A DNA stretch of 64,000 nt from Rhizomicrobium electricum (lineage in GTDB: Bacteria > Pseudomonadota > Alphaproteobacteria > Micropepsales > Micropepsaceae), in the NCBI RefSeq assembly GCF_011762045.1, contig NZ_JAASQS010000009.1, positions 124,001-188,000 of the forward strand, given 5' to 3'. The notes beneath the pieces are model-generated. The model searched no databases and had not been told where the DNA came from. It saw only the letters and a list, made by a program, of their open reading frames with translations. Positions 23,965 through 32,413 of the stretch are shown here, one piece after another. The translations under genes were made by a program, and so were the position numbers. Positions within the stretch are counted from its first letter, which is position 1, and every line of letters starts with the position of its first letter.

Positions 23965-24630
23965 ATGAATCCTTCTTCCGAAAATCGCCGCGGTTACGAC
24001 CGCTGGGCCGCCATCTATGACGGGTACGTCAATTCGACCGTCTTCACCGACGACATCTTCTTTCCGCCGGTCTGGGCGCATCTCAAGGGTCGCAAAGTCC
24101 TCGAACTCGGTTGCGGCACGGGCCGGCATACGGTGCGCCTCGCGCGCGCCGGCAATGCGGTAACCGGCCTCGATCTCTCACCGGGAATGCTGGCAGAGGC
24201 GCGCAAGAAGCTCGCGGACTTTTCCAACGTCACCCTGATCGAAGGTGACCTACTGTCCACGCCGCTCGAAGGCTTCGATGCCGTGGTGACGGCGCTGGTG
24301 CTCGAACACATCGCCGACCTCGACGCGTTCTTTCTTGCCGCCGGCCGCGCCTTGAAGGACGACGGAGCGATGTTCCTGTCGGAAATCCATCCGGACCGCA
24401 TTGCGGGCGGCACCCAGGCCAACTTCGTCGATGCGCAAACCGGAGAGACGGTCCGCCTGAGAAGTTTTGCGCATCCGGAAGCGGACATCGTGGCGGCCGC
24501 AACACGCGCCGGCCTGCGGCTCACGGCACAGCAGGACGTCATCGGCGACGAACGCCTGCCCCGCCACAATCCCGATTGGGCGCGTCACGTCGGAAAGAAG
24601 ATGATCCGGATATGGGTGTTCGAGAAATGA
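23965..24630 (+). CDS. class I SAM-dependent methyltransferase
   Basis: A 221-residue Rossmann-fold methyltransferase. Motif I is VLELGCGTGRHTVRLA (near residue 50), the acidic end of beta2 is GLDLSPGML, motif around beta4 is FDAVVTALVLEHIADLD, and a late RIWVFEK strand closes the fold. The N-terminus YDRWAAIYDGY resembles UbiE/small-molecule methyltransferases, so the acceptor is probably a small metabolite; nothing in the neighbourhood identifies it. ATG 23965 was preferred to a TTG five codons upstream. It is separated by 247 bases from hisI and is probably a single-gene unit. Confidence 0.85.
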   Translation: MNPSSENRRGYDRWAAIYDGYVNSTVFTDDIFFPPVWAHLKGRKVLELGCGTGRHTVRLARAGNAVTGLDLSPGMLAEARKKLADFSNVTLIEGDLLSTPLEGFDAVVTALVLEHIADLDAFFLAAGRALKDDGAMFLSEIHPDRIAGGTQANFVDAQTGETVRLRSFAHPEADIVAAATRAGLRLTAQQDVIGDERLPRHNPDWARHVGKKMIRIWVFEK

Positions 24631-24680
24631 GGGAATAATCGGCGCAGAAGTTCTGCACGACCGCCCAATCGCATCAACCG

Positions 24681-24769
24681 TCATGGCCGGCCTCCGAGCC
24701 GGCCATCCATGCCGAAACCGGCACAATGAGTGAGATATCGAGCACCGCCTGGATGGCCGGGTCGAACGC
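24681..24769. repeat. double palindromic intergenic repeat
   Basis: Two adjacent hairpins, ATGGCCGGC-CTCCGA-GCCGGCCAT (24683-24706) and ATGGCCGGG-TCGAACG-CCCGGCCAT (24743-24767), are themselves linked by an outer dyad CCGGCCATCCA / TGGATGGCCGG. This is the familiar type of GGCCATGAC-rich intergenic repeat in Alphaproteobacteria. It fills most of the 300-base gap between the methyltransferase and the oxidase genes, which converge. Confidence 0.75.
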
Positions 24770-24930
24770 CCGGCCATGCCGAGGGGGGTAAATGCGGCAC
24801 TCCTTGCGGAGATTAGTGCGAGGCTCACCGGCATCACCACGCGCGTGACTACACCTGGATTCCCTTCCCCTTCGCGCTATGCGCTTCGGCCGGGAACGCC
24901 ACTAAGATGTAGTTTTGAGCAACTTCGGTC

Positions 24931-26235
24931 CTATCCGAAATACTTCGCCAGATACTCGTTGAGGAATTTGTCCTTGGGATCGAGTTTCTTGCGCAGGGCG
25001 ATGAAGTCGCCGAATTTCGGATAGAGCGCTTCGGCCTCGCCGCGCGTCATGGTGTGGAACTGGCCCCAATGCGGCCGGCCGCCGTAGCTTTTCAGAATGG
25101 CTTCGCAGGTGGCGAACAACGGACCGGCATGAACCTTGGCGTACTGGTGCACCGCGATGGTGGCACTGTTGCGGCCGTAGAACGGACTGAGCCAGACGTC
25201 GTCGCCCTTCACGGTACGGAACGCAAGCGGAAAGCTGGTGGACAACTTCTTCTTGCGGATGGCCTCGACGATTTCCTGTACCGCTTCGACACCCTTTTCG
25301 TAAGGCAGCGCGTATTCCATGCCGTTGAACTTGACGGTGCGCGGCGTCGGAAACACTTCGTGGCTCCAGCGGACCTTCTGCTTGCGCCGCATCAGCGCCG
25401 CGAACAGCCGATGCGCCGGGCGAACCAACTGGGGCATCATCCGCACCAGTTCGGCGCCGCCGGCAAACGCATATTCCTGCGGCCGCCGGATTTCGCCGCG
25501 ATTGTAGAGCGTGCGCGCGCTGTGACGGGTCGGAGCATGCGCCTCGGTCTCGTTGAGCGACTTGCACACCACCACGTCGCTGTGCGGGAACCAGTAGAAT
25601 TCGAAGTGCCGGTTGGCTTCGACCAAGCCGTCGAGCTTGCGCAGGATTTCCTTGGCCGGGCTCTGGAAGTAGCGCCGCTGCAGCTTGTAGATCGGCCGCA
25701 CCGCCATATCGATTTCGGTCATCACGCCGAACAACCCGAGCGCCAGCCGCCCCGCGGCGTAGATCTCGGCATTTTCCTCGGGCGAGCAATGCAACACCTC
25801 GCCGGAGGCCAGCAGCAGACGGAAGCTGGCGACGGCGCCGGAAAAGCTGGTGTGCCTGAGACCGGTGCCGTGCGTACCGGTGGCGACCGCACCACCGAGC
25901 GTCTGGCGATCGGTGTCGCCCATGCTGTCGAGCGCGTAGCCGAGGGGGTGAAGCAGCGAACCAAGGCCCCACAGAGGCTGCGCGCCTCCGATCGAGGCAA
26001 CCTCGCGCTCGGGATCGAATCCCTTGAGGCCGGCGAAGGCCGCCAGATCGATCAGCGTGCCGTCGGTTTGGTTAAGCGGCGAAAACGAGTGACCGGCGCC
26101 GGGAAAGCGGACATGCCCTTCCGCCTTGCGGACGGCGGCGGCGAGATCGACGTCGTCCTGAGGCGTCACGACTTCGCGCGGGCGGAAGCTGACGCTCCCC
26201 GACCAGTTGGTCCACCTGCCACCGACGATTTTCAT
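24931..26235 (-). CDS. FAD-linked lactone oxidase (D-arabinono-1,4-lactone oxidase family)
   Basis: A 434-residue flavoprotein with a vanillyl-alcohol-oxidase-type FAD domain at the N-terminus (RPREVVTPQDDVDLAAAVRKA; RFPGAGHSFSPL, in which the His sits where the family attaches FAD covalently; GALGYALDSMGDTDRQTLGGAVATGTHGTG) and the ALO substrate domain at the C-terminus, ending PKDKFLNEYLAKYFG. Relatives oxidise L-gulono-, L-galactono- or D-arabinono-1,4-lactone or act as sugar oxidases. The precise sugar cannot be read. It is a single-gene unit, divergent from nothing nearby, with about 300 bases of upstream sequence in which no clear promoter was seen. Confidence 0.88.
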   Translation of the reverse strand: MKIVGGRWTNWSGSVSFRPREVVTPQDDVDLAAAVRKAEGHVRFPGAGHSFSPLNQTDGTLIDLAAFAGLKGFDPEREVASIGGAQPLWGLGSLLHPLGYALDSMGDTDRQTLGGAVATGTHGTGLRHTSFSGAVASFRLLLASGEVLHCSPEENAEIYAAGRLALGLFGVMTEIDMAVRPIYKLQRRYFQSPAKEILRKLDGLVEANRHFEFYWFPHSDVVVCKSLNETEAHAPTRHSARTLYNRGEIRRPQEYAFAGGAELVRMMPQLVRPAHRLFAALMRRKQKVRWSHEVFPTPRTVKFNGMEYALPYEKGVEAVQEIVEAIRKKKLSTSFPLAFRTVKGDDVWLSPFYGRNSATIAVHQYAKVHAGPLFATCEAILKSYGGRPHWGQFHTMTRGEAEALYPKFGDFIALRKKLDPKDKFLNEYLAKYFG

Positions 26236-26491
26236 GACACCCGTTTAATCAGGATCGGCGCGGCTTTTAGCCTGTCGGCGCGCCACGTCAACGGGCGGAA
26301 GCGGGTCGCGACAACATGGTGTTGCATAACTGGGATGCGAAAGACCGAGGGGAACACTCCTCCGCAAGCGATTCTCAGTGAAATCCGCCAGCAAACCGCG
26401 AAAATTTCGCCTAACCAAAGCGGAGCGCGCAGCCGCCGCACACTGTGACAGTTTCTCTTGGGGCCGGCTTGCCAAGACGCCGTGCTGCCCG

Positions 26492-26513
26492 GCTTCGCCG
26501 AACCGGCTACGCG
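26492..26513. repeat. short repeat downstream of tRNA-Arg
   Basis: GCTTCGCCGAACCGGCTACG here and CCTTCGCCGAACTGGCTACG at 27101-27120 are near-identical and each begins 40 to 60 bases beyond the 3' end of a tRNA gene on the minus strand. The remaining bases of the 26236-26538 gap contain no gene; a GCGAAAATTTCGC palindrome is at about 26398-26410. Confidence 0.45.
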
Positions 26514-26538
26514 GTTTTCGCACGCTGCGCGCGAAGAC

Positions 26539-26615
26539 TGGTGACCCCGGCGTGACTCGAACACGCAACCTGCGGCTTAGAAGGCAGCTGCTCTATCCAG
26601 TTGAGCTACGGGGCC
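26539..26615 (-). tRNA. tRNA-Arg (TCT)
   Basis: Read on the minus strand: acceptor GGCCCCG/CGGGGTC, D-arm GCTCAACTGGATAGAGC, T-arm GCGTGTTCGAGTCACGC, encoded CCA; anticodon TCT (plus-strand 26579-26581) in the loop CTTCTAA. The anticodon stem reads GCTGC/GCCGC, with a T-C mismatch at the middle pair (29-41). Length 77. Confidence 0.93.
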
Positions 26616-26686
26616 GAAACATTTCCGGAGCGCGGCCGGAAATAGCGTGAAGCGGTTTTCCGACAAGCCGCGCGACCATCAATGAC

Positions 26687-26992
26687 TCAATGCGACCAGG
26701 GAACCTTCCTATCATAACGGAAGTTGTCGGCGTAGGCCTTGGGTCTGGGTGTCGGCCGCAGCGGTTCGAACAGATCGTAGGGGATATTGTGCTTAACGGC
26801 GTAAGCCGTCGCCTCTTCCCGCGTGTCGAACTCGAGCTGCACCTGGCTCAGCATGTCCGACGAGCTGGTCCAGCCCATCAAGGGATCGATGCGGCGGGGC
26901 GACGCCGGCTCGAATTCCAGCACCCACGCCTTGGTGCGAGCCTTGCCCGACTGCATAGCGTTCCGGGTCGGCTGATAAATCCGCGCGCGCAC
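26687..26992 (-). CDS. NADH-quinone oxidoreductase accessory subunit, NDUFS4 family
   Basis: A 101-residue protein of the ETC complex I subunit (NDUFS4/18 kDa) family, an accessory subunit of complex I found in mitochondria and Alphaproteobacteria. The family signature is nearly complete: RARIYQPTRNAMQSGKARTK, WVLEFEPASPRRIDPLMGWT, SSSDMLSQVQLEFDTREEA and the late YADNFRYDRKVPW. It should bind near the NADH-oxidising arm. The start is a GTG at 26992, chosen because AGGAGG lies five bases before it; a GTG nine codons upstream at 27019 has no comparable site. It is placed between tRNA-Arg and tRNA-Pro on the same strand. Confidence 0.88.
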   Translation of the reverse strand: MRARIYQPTRNAMQSGKARTKAWVLEFEPASPRRIDPLMGWTSSSDMLSQVQLEFDTREEATAYAVKHNIPYDLFEPLRPTPRPKAYADNFRYDRKVPWSH

Positions 26993-27100
26993 GAAAGCCT
27001 CCTGATCGATCCAAATCACGTTCCGCCATCTTACACGAAGATGGCTTGTCAGTACGAAGGCCTCGGGCTTGCCGAGCCGAAGCTCGCGGCAACCAGCCCG

Positions 27101-27122
27101 CCTTCGCCGAACTGGCTACGGC
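27101..27122. repeat. short repeat downstream of tRNA-Pro
   Basis: CCTTCGCCGAACTGGCTACG matches the sequence beyond tRNA-Arg at 26492. Between it and the tRNA 3' end is the palindromic CTCTCGCTTACGCGAG (27133-27150), probably a processing or terminator hairpin. Confidence 0.45.
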
Positions 27123-27156
27123 GCGGCAGCCTCCTCTCGCTTACGCGAGCGAAGGC

Positions 27157-27233
27157 TGGTCGGGGCGGTGCGATTCGAACGCACGACCCTCTGCTCCCAA
27201 AGCAGATGCGCTACCAGGCTGCGCTACGCCCCG
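27157..27233 (-). tRNA. tRNA-Pro (TGG)
   Basis: Minus-strand cloverleaf: acceptor CGGGGCG/CGCCCCG, D-arm GCGCAGCCTGGTAGCGC, anticodon stem TCTGC/GCAGA with loop TTTGGGA and anticodon TGG (plus-strand 27197-27199), T-arm GTGCGTTCGAATCGCAC, encoded CCA. Length 77. Confidence 0.97.
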
Positions 27234-27290
27234 CGACGGTCTCAACGCCGTACACGAAATCGAGGTCCCCGCGCAACCCTCGGGGCCGAT

Positions 27291-27755
27291 TTAGGGGCCG
27301 TTGCCGAAAATCTTGGCGTGGACTTTTGCGCCCGCCTCGATGCCGAGCGCGCGGGCGCGGCCGCCGTTGATCTCAAGCACCGCCTGGACCGGCTCGCTCG
27401 ACGGCACCGGCACTTCGGAATACGGCACGGCATTTTCCGCGATGGTCGAAATGGTGCCGTCTGCCTTGATGAAAAGCATATCGAGCGGCAGCACCGTGTT
27501 CTTCATCCAGAACGAGGCGTACTGCTCCTTGCGGAAGTCGAACAGCATGCCCTCGTCCTCGCCCATGGTCTTGCGGAACATCAGGCCGACGCGGCGGCTT
27601 TCGTCGGTATTGGCCAGATCGACGGTGAATTTCACCGGGCCTTTCGGCGTATCGACCTCGATCGGGATTTTCGGCAGACCGGTCTGCGGCTGCTCCGCCG
27701 GCGAGCACCCGGACAGGAAAACCAGGGCCGCCAAAGCCACCAGCAAACGACGCAT
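27291..27755 (-). CDS. DUF192 lipoprotein
   Basis: A 154-residue protein with a lipoprotein signal (LVFLSGCS, lipobox Cys17). The DUF192 domain follows: FTVDLANTDESRRVGLMFRKTM, GMLFDFRKEQYASFWMKNTVLPLDMLFI, STIAENAVPYSE and VLEINGGRARALGI. Such domains are beta-rich and uncharacterised; they are found attached to the periplasmic side of the inner or outer membrane. It lies 53 bases downstream of the double cold-shock gene and directly upstream of tRNA-Pro, a neighbourhood I have seen in other Alphaproteobacteria. Confidence 0.87.
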   Translation of the reverse strand: MRRLLVALAALVFLSGCSPAEQPQTGLPKIPIEVDTPKGPVKFTVDLANTDESRRVGLMFRKTMGEDEGMLFDFRKEQYASFWMKNTVLPLDMLFIKADGTISTIAENAVPYSEVPVPSSEPVQAVLEINGGRARALGIEAGAKVHAKIFGNGP

Positions 27756-27808
27756 GACACACCTTCCGCCCAAGAGGAGGCGGATTCCATACGCCAATTC
27801 CGCCGAAT

Positions 27809-28342
27809 TCAGGAGTCCAGAACGGTAATTTCCGCCGCCAGTTCGCCCTTCGGTCCGTCGCCGGCGCGCACCCGCACCCGCTGACCCTGACGCAGTTCGC
27901 GGATGCCGCTCCGCCGCAAGGTTTCCATATGGACGAAGACGTCGGGCGTATCCGGTCCGCGGCTGACGAAGCCGTAACCCTTGCCGCGGTTGAACCACTT
28001 GACGGTGGCGTCGAACGCCGGCCCGCGCGGCTCGGCGGTGTAATGGGTGGCCCTTTGTGCCGAGGGCTCCGACGGCTGGGCCGTCGAGTTGTCGAGCGAG
28101 ATCAGCCGGCGCGCCTGCAGACCCTTGGGGCCCTGAATGGCTTCGCACACCACCTTGGCCCCCTCATAGGCGGCCTTGAAACCGGATTGGCGCACGCAGG
28201 TTTGATGCAGAAGGATATCGCCCTGCGTTCCGCTCGAGGGCTTGATGAAACCGTAGCCTTTGGTGAGGTCGAACCATTTGATCTGTCCGGTGACCTCAAG
28301 AGTCGCATCTACCGCCGCTGCGGTCGCAATGTTCGTTTCCAT
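27809..28342 (-). CDS. cold-shock protein with two CSD domains
   Basis: A 177-residue protein with two nucleic-acid-binding cold-shock domains: residues about 17-82 ([17 protein letters not shown] and DILLHQTCV) and about 110-175 ([18 protein letters not shown] and DVFVHMETL). RNP1 (KGYGFI/KGYGFV) and RNP2 (ILLHQ/VFVHM) motifs are intact in both. They are joined by a Ser/Pro/Ala linker. Double-CSD proteins are typical of Alphaproteobacteria and act as RNA chaperones or regulators in stress and stationary phase. The start is preceded by GGGGACGGGG. Confidence 0.9.
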   Translation of the reverse strand: METNIATAAAVDATLEVTGQIKWFDLTKGYGFIKPSSGTQGDILLHQTCVRQSGFKAAYEGAKVVCEAIQGPKGLQARRLISLDNSTAQPSEPSAQRATHYTAEPRGPAFDATVKWFNRGKGYGFVSRGPDTPDVFVHMETLRRSGIRELRQGQRVRVRAGDGPKGELAAEITVLDS

Positions 28343-28492
28343 CCCCGTCCCCGAACTTATGGTCCCATGCCTTGCACGTTAAAATAAGGTTAACATAGCT
28401 CCCCAGGGGAGTGAAGCCAAACTGTCGCATAGTCATCATCAAACTTCAATCTGAGATTGCATCTCAGCGACCAAAAATCACGAAGGGATTCC

Positions 28493-29113
28493 ATGGACAT
28501 AGCCGGTTCCATCGCAATCAAGGCACCGCCGGAGAGCGTTTGGGCGGCCCTGAACGACCCCGTCGTCCTGGCCCAGTGCGTCTCGGGATGCGACAGTTTT
28601 GAGCAAACTGCTCCTCACAATTATGCCGCAATTGCGACGGTGAAAATCGGCCTCGTACGATCACGGATCACCGTCAACATTACATTCACGGAGAGACATC
28701 CTCCTCATCACGCCATTCTTGCGATCCGTGCGAAAGGCGCCGTTGGATCGGCAGACACACATGTGTCACTGCACCTCGATGCGAACGTCGGCGGGACCAC
28801 TCTCAATTACAACGCACAAGCGAACCTCGAAGGACAACTCAGGCGCTTTGCCAAACACTGGGGCCGCGACGCGGCGCAGGAATTGGTCGAGGAATTCTTC
28901 TGCCGCTTCGCTGCCGCCGTTCCTCCGGAACCCATTGCGCCGCAGACCGCGCCGGCCTTCGCGCCCATAAAATCACCGGCAGTCACAACGCCAACCGTTC
29001 ATCGCGAGACCCCGATGCGCAAAAAAGCGCTGTGGATCGGGATCGGAGCGGCGGCGGGAGCGGCCGTAACCACCATGGCCGCTCTCCTGCTGACACGCCG
29101 CGGACCGCGTTGA
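28493..29113 (+). CDS. CoxG-like SRPBCC protein with C-terminal membrane anchor
   Basis: A 206-residue protein. Residues 1-145 match the CoxG (carbon monoxide dehydrogenase subunit G) branch of the SRPBCC fold: MDIAGSIAIKAPPESVWAALNDPVVLAQCVSGC, VKIGLVRSRITVNITF, GTTLNYNAQANLEGQLRRF. A Pro/Ala/Thr linker (about 146-175) leads to a single C-terminal helix (ALWIGIGAAAGAAVTTMAALLL) and a basic end, so the domain is tethered to the cytoplasmic face of the inner membrane. No CO dehydrogenase or molybdenum hydroxylase genes are nearby; the ligand is unknown. AAGGGA precedes ATG 28493. Confidence 0.8.
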   Translation: MDIAGSIAIKAPPESVWAALNDPVVLAQCVSGCDSFEQTAPHNYAAIATVKIGLVRSRITVNITFTERHPPHHAILAIRAKGAVGSADTHVSLHLDANVGGTTLNYNAQANLEGQLRRFAKHWGRDAAQELVEEFFCRFAAAVPPEPIAPQTAPAFAPIKSPAVTTPTVHRETPMRKKALWIGIGAAAGAAVTTMAALLLTRRGPR

Positions 29114-29118
29114 ACGGT

Positions 29119-29931
29119 TCAGCTCTGATCGGCTGCTCGGTTCTTGGTGCGGACCGTACGCGGCTGGAGTTCGGCCGGCGTGAGAACGCCATCGTGGTTC
29201 TTGTCGATCCGGTCGAACAGCGCTTCGTCCTGCGCCGCGAATTCCTTGATGCCGAGCAAGCCGTCTTCGTCGGTGTCGAGCCGCCGGAACAGCCGCACAT
29301 TGGCGGTGGCGTAGCGCTCCTCCTCGCCCTTCACGAACGCTTCGAGACCCATGGTCTGCGCGCCGCCGGCGCCTTGCGCGAAGCGCTTGGCAATGGCCGC
29401 ATCGAGTTCCGCCCGCGTGACGCGGCCATCCATGTTGGTGTCGTTATCGCGGCAGAAGCCGGACACTCCGCGACCGTAGCCGCCCATCACCTGATCGCGC
29501 ACCGAACACGAGACGAAACCGGCGCCGTCGCGGTCAAGCTGGACCAGGCGCACGCGCTGGGCGGCGCCATACTCGGCAAGAGAGAGTTTGCCGTCGCCAT
29601 TCCAATCGAGGCGATGAAACATGGCTTCGTTCGACTTGCGATATTCGGCCGTGCGCTCGGCCATGAACTGCTCGAGCGACATGGTCGGACTGCGATGCGT
29701 CGCCGAAGCGAAGCGATAGCCGAGCACATTATTCATCTCGGCCCTGGTCACCCGGCCATCCTTGTTGCGATCGAAATCGCGAATCATCCGGACGGCACCG
29801 CGCTCGCTCGTCCGCTCCAGACCCTGCATCGGGCCGTCGTTGGCGGGTTTGTCGCCGGCAGCCCACATCCCCGTCGCCGCAACGCCAGCCATCAGCACCG
29901 TACCCATTACCAGTCTCGTGGTCCTGTTCAT
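29119..29931 (-). CDS. exported EF-hand calcium-binding protein
   Basis: A 270-residue protein with a signal peptide (about 1-25). Five EF-hand loops can be read: DFDRNKDGRVTRAE, DWNGDGKLSLAE, DTNMDGRVTRAE, DTDEDGLLGIKE and DKNHDGVLTPAE; an additional degenerate one, DRDGAGFVSCSV, lies in between. Each retains Asp at positions 1, 3 and 5 and a Glu at 12, so Ca2+ binding is likely. It is divergent from an OmpR/histidine kinase pair, with 185 bases between starts. Functional role unknown; possible calcium buffering or sensing in the periplasm. Confidence 0.85.
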   Translation of the reverse strand: MNRTTRLVMGTVLMAGVAATGMWAAGDKPANDGPMQGLERTSERGAVRMIRDFDRNKDGRVTRAEMNNVLGYRFASATHRSPTMSLEQFMAERTAEYRKSNEAMFHRLDWNGDGKLSLAEYGAAQRVRLVQLDRDGAGFVSCSVRDQVMGGYGRGVSGFCRDNDTNMDGRVTRAELDAAIAKRFAQGAGGAQTMGLEAFVKGEEERYATANVRLFRRLDTDEDGLLGIKEFAAQDEALFDRIDKNHDGVLTPAELQPRTVRTKNRAADQS

Positions 29932-30116
29932 CGTGCCAACCCTCAATTCAAGTGCGCGACCAATATCGCGCATAGGTTGTCGCGGAACTTTTCCAGAACA
30001 AAAATCTTCCTTCGCAAACCCGGCGCCGATTTGCCTGTCGACAAACTTCGTCACAATTGCACCTTTGCGGCCGACAGGCGCCGCGCCGACAATGGGGCAT
30101 GCTAGAATTGTCACCG

Positions 30117-30845
30117 ATGAAACCCGACGAATCGAAGCCCCATATCCTGGTGGTCGAGGATGCGCGCGACATCCGCGAGCCCTTGGGCAGATACCTGCGC
30201 GAGAACGGCTACCGCGCCACCACAGCCCCCGACGCCGCCGCCGCGCGCAAAGTGATGAAAGCCTCCGGCATCGACTTGGTGGTCCTCGACATCATGATGC
30301 CGGGCGAAGACGGGCTGTCGCTCTGCCGCTCGATCCGCGAAACCTCGCAAACGCCGGTCATACTGCTGACGGCGCGCGGCGAAGAAGTCGACCGCATCAT
30401 CGGCCTGGAAATGGGCGCCGACGACTACATGCCGAAGCCCTTCTCTCCGCGCGAACTCATCGCCCGTATCGCCGCGGTGCTGCGCCGGACCCAGGCCCTG
30501 CCCCCGCGCCAGAAGCCGCCCACCGCCGCCATGATCAAATTCGGCGATTGGACGCTGGACACCGGCCAGCGCGAACTGATCGGCCCGGATGGCGTCGCCC
30601 TGCCGTTGTCGAGCGGCGAATTCCGTCTGCTCACGGCGCTGATCGAACGGCCCAAGATCGCCCTGTCGCGCAACCAGCTTCTCGACCTCACCAAAGGCCG
30701 CGACGCCGACCTGTTCGACCGCTCGATCGACAACCATGTCAGCCGCCTGCGCAAGAAGATCGAGCCGGATCCCAAGAACCCGCGCTACATCAAAACGGTG
30801 TGGGGCGGCGGTTATATCTTCGCCGTGGATCCGGTAACCGAATGA
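30117..30845 (+). CDS. OmpR-family response regulator
   Basis: A 242-residue regulator: receiver domain 1-125 with the acidic pair ED (residues 14-15), phospho-acceptor Asp58 in LVVLDIMMPG, Thr in ILLTARG and Lys in YMPKPFSP; then a winged-helix DNA-binding domain (LPLSSGEFRLLTALIERP, SIDNHVSRLRKKIEPDPKNPRYIKTVWGGGYIF). ATG 30117 was chosen; ATG 30099 six codons upstream is possible. Its stop overlaps the kinase start (ATGA), so the two are co-translated. Targets unknown; the divergently transcribed EF-hand gene is a reasonable candidate. Confidence 0.92.
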   Translation: MKPDESKPHILVVEDARDIREPLGRYLRENGYRATTAPDAAAARKVMKASGIDLVVLDIMMPGEDGLSLCRSIRETSQTPVILLTARGEEVDRIIGLEMGADDYMPKPFSPRELIARIAAVLRRTQALPPRQKPPTAAMIKFGDWTLDTGQRELIGPDGVALPLSSGEFRLLTALIERPKIALSRNQLLDLTKGRDADLFDRSIDNHVSRLRKKIEPDPKNPRYIKTVWGGGYIFAVDPVTE

Positions 30846-32218
30846 TCCCGCGTTTCCGCTTTTGGCCGCGGACTCTGGGCGCGCAGCTTATCGTGGTCAT
30901 CTCGCTGGCCATCTTCCTCAGCAACGGCGCCGTCGCCTTGTGGTTCGAGCTCGGAGCCGAACGCCTGAACGAAGCCGATCTGGTCCAGCGCATGCTTGAA
31001 CGCACCAGGGACCTTTCGAGCCTGATGACCTCCATTCCACCCAAGGCGCGAATGGCGGCCGCGACCGCAATGGAAGGGCGGTTCTGGCGTTACCGGGTGC
31101 AGCCGACGGCGCATGACCGTGCGCCGATGACGTCCCGAGAAGCCAAGCTTGCCGCCCGCCTTGAAACCCTTTTGCCGCCTCGCCATGCGCAAGGGCCGGT
31201 CGAAGTCCACATTCACTATGGCAAGCCTCCGGGCGTGGAGTTGCCGCCCGATATGCAGCGGCCCGATACGATGTCGCTCATCATGACCGTGCCGATCGTT
31301 CGCGGCAGCGAATTGGTTGCCACCTATATTCGTCCTCCTGGTCCGCCATGGCCGACGGAAATGATCCTGGCGGCACTGCTATCGGTGCTGATTACCTCCG
31401 TAGCCGGCGCCTATATCGCCCGTAACATGGCACGTCCCCTGACAAAATTGGCGGAGGCGGCAGCGGCGACGGCGCGTGGCGAGCCAGCGCCACGGGTGCC
31501 TGAAGTCGGACCCGATGACGTGCGCCGGGCGGCGGAGGCGTTCAACACGATGACCGATCAGGTGACGCGAACCCTGGAAAGCCAGCGCCACCTCCTCTCG
31601 GCCGTCGGGCACGACCTGCGCACGCCCATCACCGCCATGCGGATCAACATCGAGTTCGTCTCCGATCCCGAATTACAGGAACGGTTACAGAAGAACCTCG
31701 AAGAACTGCAGGTGCTGACCGAAGCGGTGCTGTCGGCGGCCCGCGGTACCGGCGGCGAGCCGTCGCGCCAAATCGACCTTTCGGCGCTGGTCGAGAGCAT
31801 CTGCGCCGATCTCGACGATCTGGGCGAGCCGGTGGACTGGGCCGGGCACGCGGCAGCGCCACTGTCCTGCCGCGCCGGCGAAGTACGCCGGGCGATCCGC
31901 AATCTGGTCGAGAACGCGGTGGCCTACGGCGGCAAAGCGGAAGTCTCGCTCCACGACGTGCCGGGAGGATACGAAGTCCGGGTCGAGGATCGCGGCCCCG
32001 GCATTCCACCCGAAGAGCGTCAGCGGGTGTTCGAACCCTTCGTGCGATTGGAAATCTCGCGCAATCTGGAAACCGGCGGCACCGGTCTCGGGCTCACGCT
32101 AGTGAAGGCGATTGCCGAAGGCCACGGCGGCCGCATCATGCTGGAAGATCGCGACGAAGGTCACGGTTTGCGCGCCCGGCTGTTCCTGCCGCGACCGCCA
32201 GCGAACGCCCATTCGTGA
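30842..32218 (+). CDS. membrane sensor histidine kinase
   Basis: A 458-residue HisKA-type kinase. TM1 is about residues 12-34, a periplasmic sensor of about 135 residues follows (no recognised fold; contains HIHYGKPPGVELPPDM), TM2 is about 171-191, HAMP 192-245, phospho-acceptor His257 in SAVGHDLRTPIT, N-box NLVENAVAYGG, G1 EDRGPGIPPEE, and G2 GGTGLGLTLVKAI. All catalytic motifs are intact. Its domain order matches EnvZ/CpxA-like kinases. It overlaps the response-regulator gene by four bases. The signal is unknown. Confidence 0.92.
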   Translation: MIPRFRFWPRTLGAQLIVVISLAIFLSNGAVALWFELGAERLNEADLVQRMLERTRDLSSLMTSIPPKARMAAATAMEGRFWRYRVQPTAHDRAPMTSREAKLAARLETLLPPRHAQGPVEVHIHYGKPPGVELPPDMQRPDTMSLIMTVPIVRGSELVATYIRPPGPPWPTEMILAALLSVLITSVAGAYIARNMARPLTKLAEAAAATARGEPAPRVPEVGPDDVRRAAEAFNTMTDQVTRTLESQRHLLSAVGHDLRTPITAMRINIEFVSDPELQERLQKNLEELQVLTEAVLSAARGTGGEPSRQIDLSALVESICADLDDLGEPVDWAGHAAAPLSCRAGEVRRAIRNLVENAVAYGGKAEVSLHDVPGGYEVRVEDRGPGIPPEERQRVFEPFVRLEISRNLETGGTGLGLTLVKAIAEGHGGRIMLEDRDEGHGLRARLFLPRPPANAHS

Positions 32219-32413
32219 TGGCGCTACGGCCGGCAGGTATCGCGAAAAGCCCTGTTCTACAGTCTATTTCAAAGCGACGTTCCTACGCCACATGAACAGT
32301 TTCACGACAAACAATCGAGATACCAAACATCTCATGGCGTTGCACGGCGATCTTCTCTATGAACTTGAAGTCGGATTTGGTTCCGGCCTCGTTACCCCGG
32401 AATTCTCCAGCCG

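Noticed and set aside
29762-30841. Long N-terminal extension in the frame of the histidine kinase
   Set aside because: It crosses the response-regulator gene in another frame and the EF-hand gene on the other strand; the kinase clearly begins at the ATG that overlaps the regulator stop.
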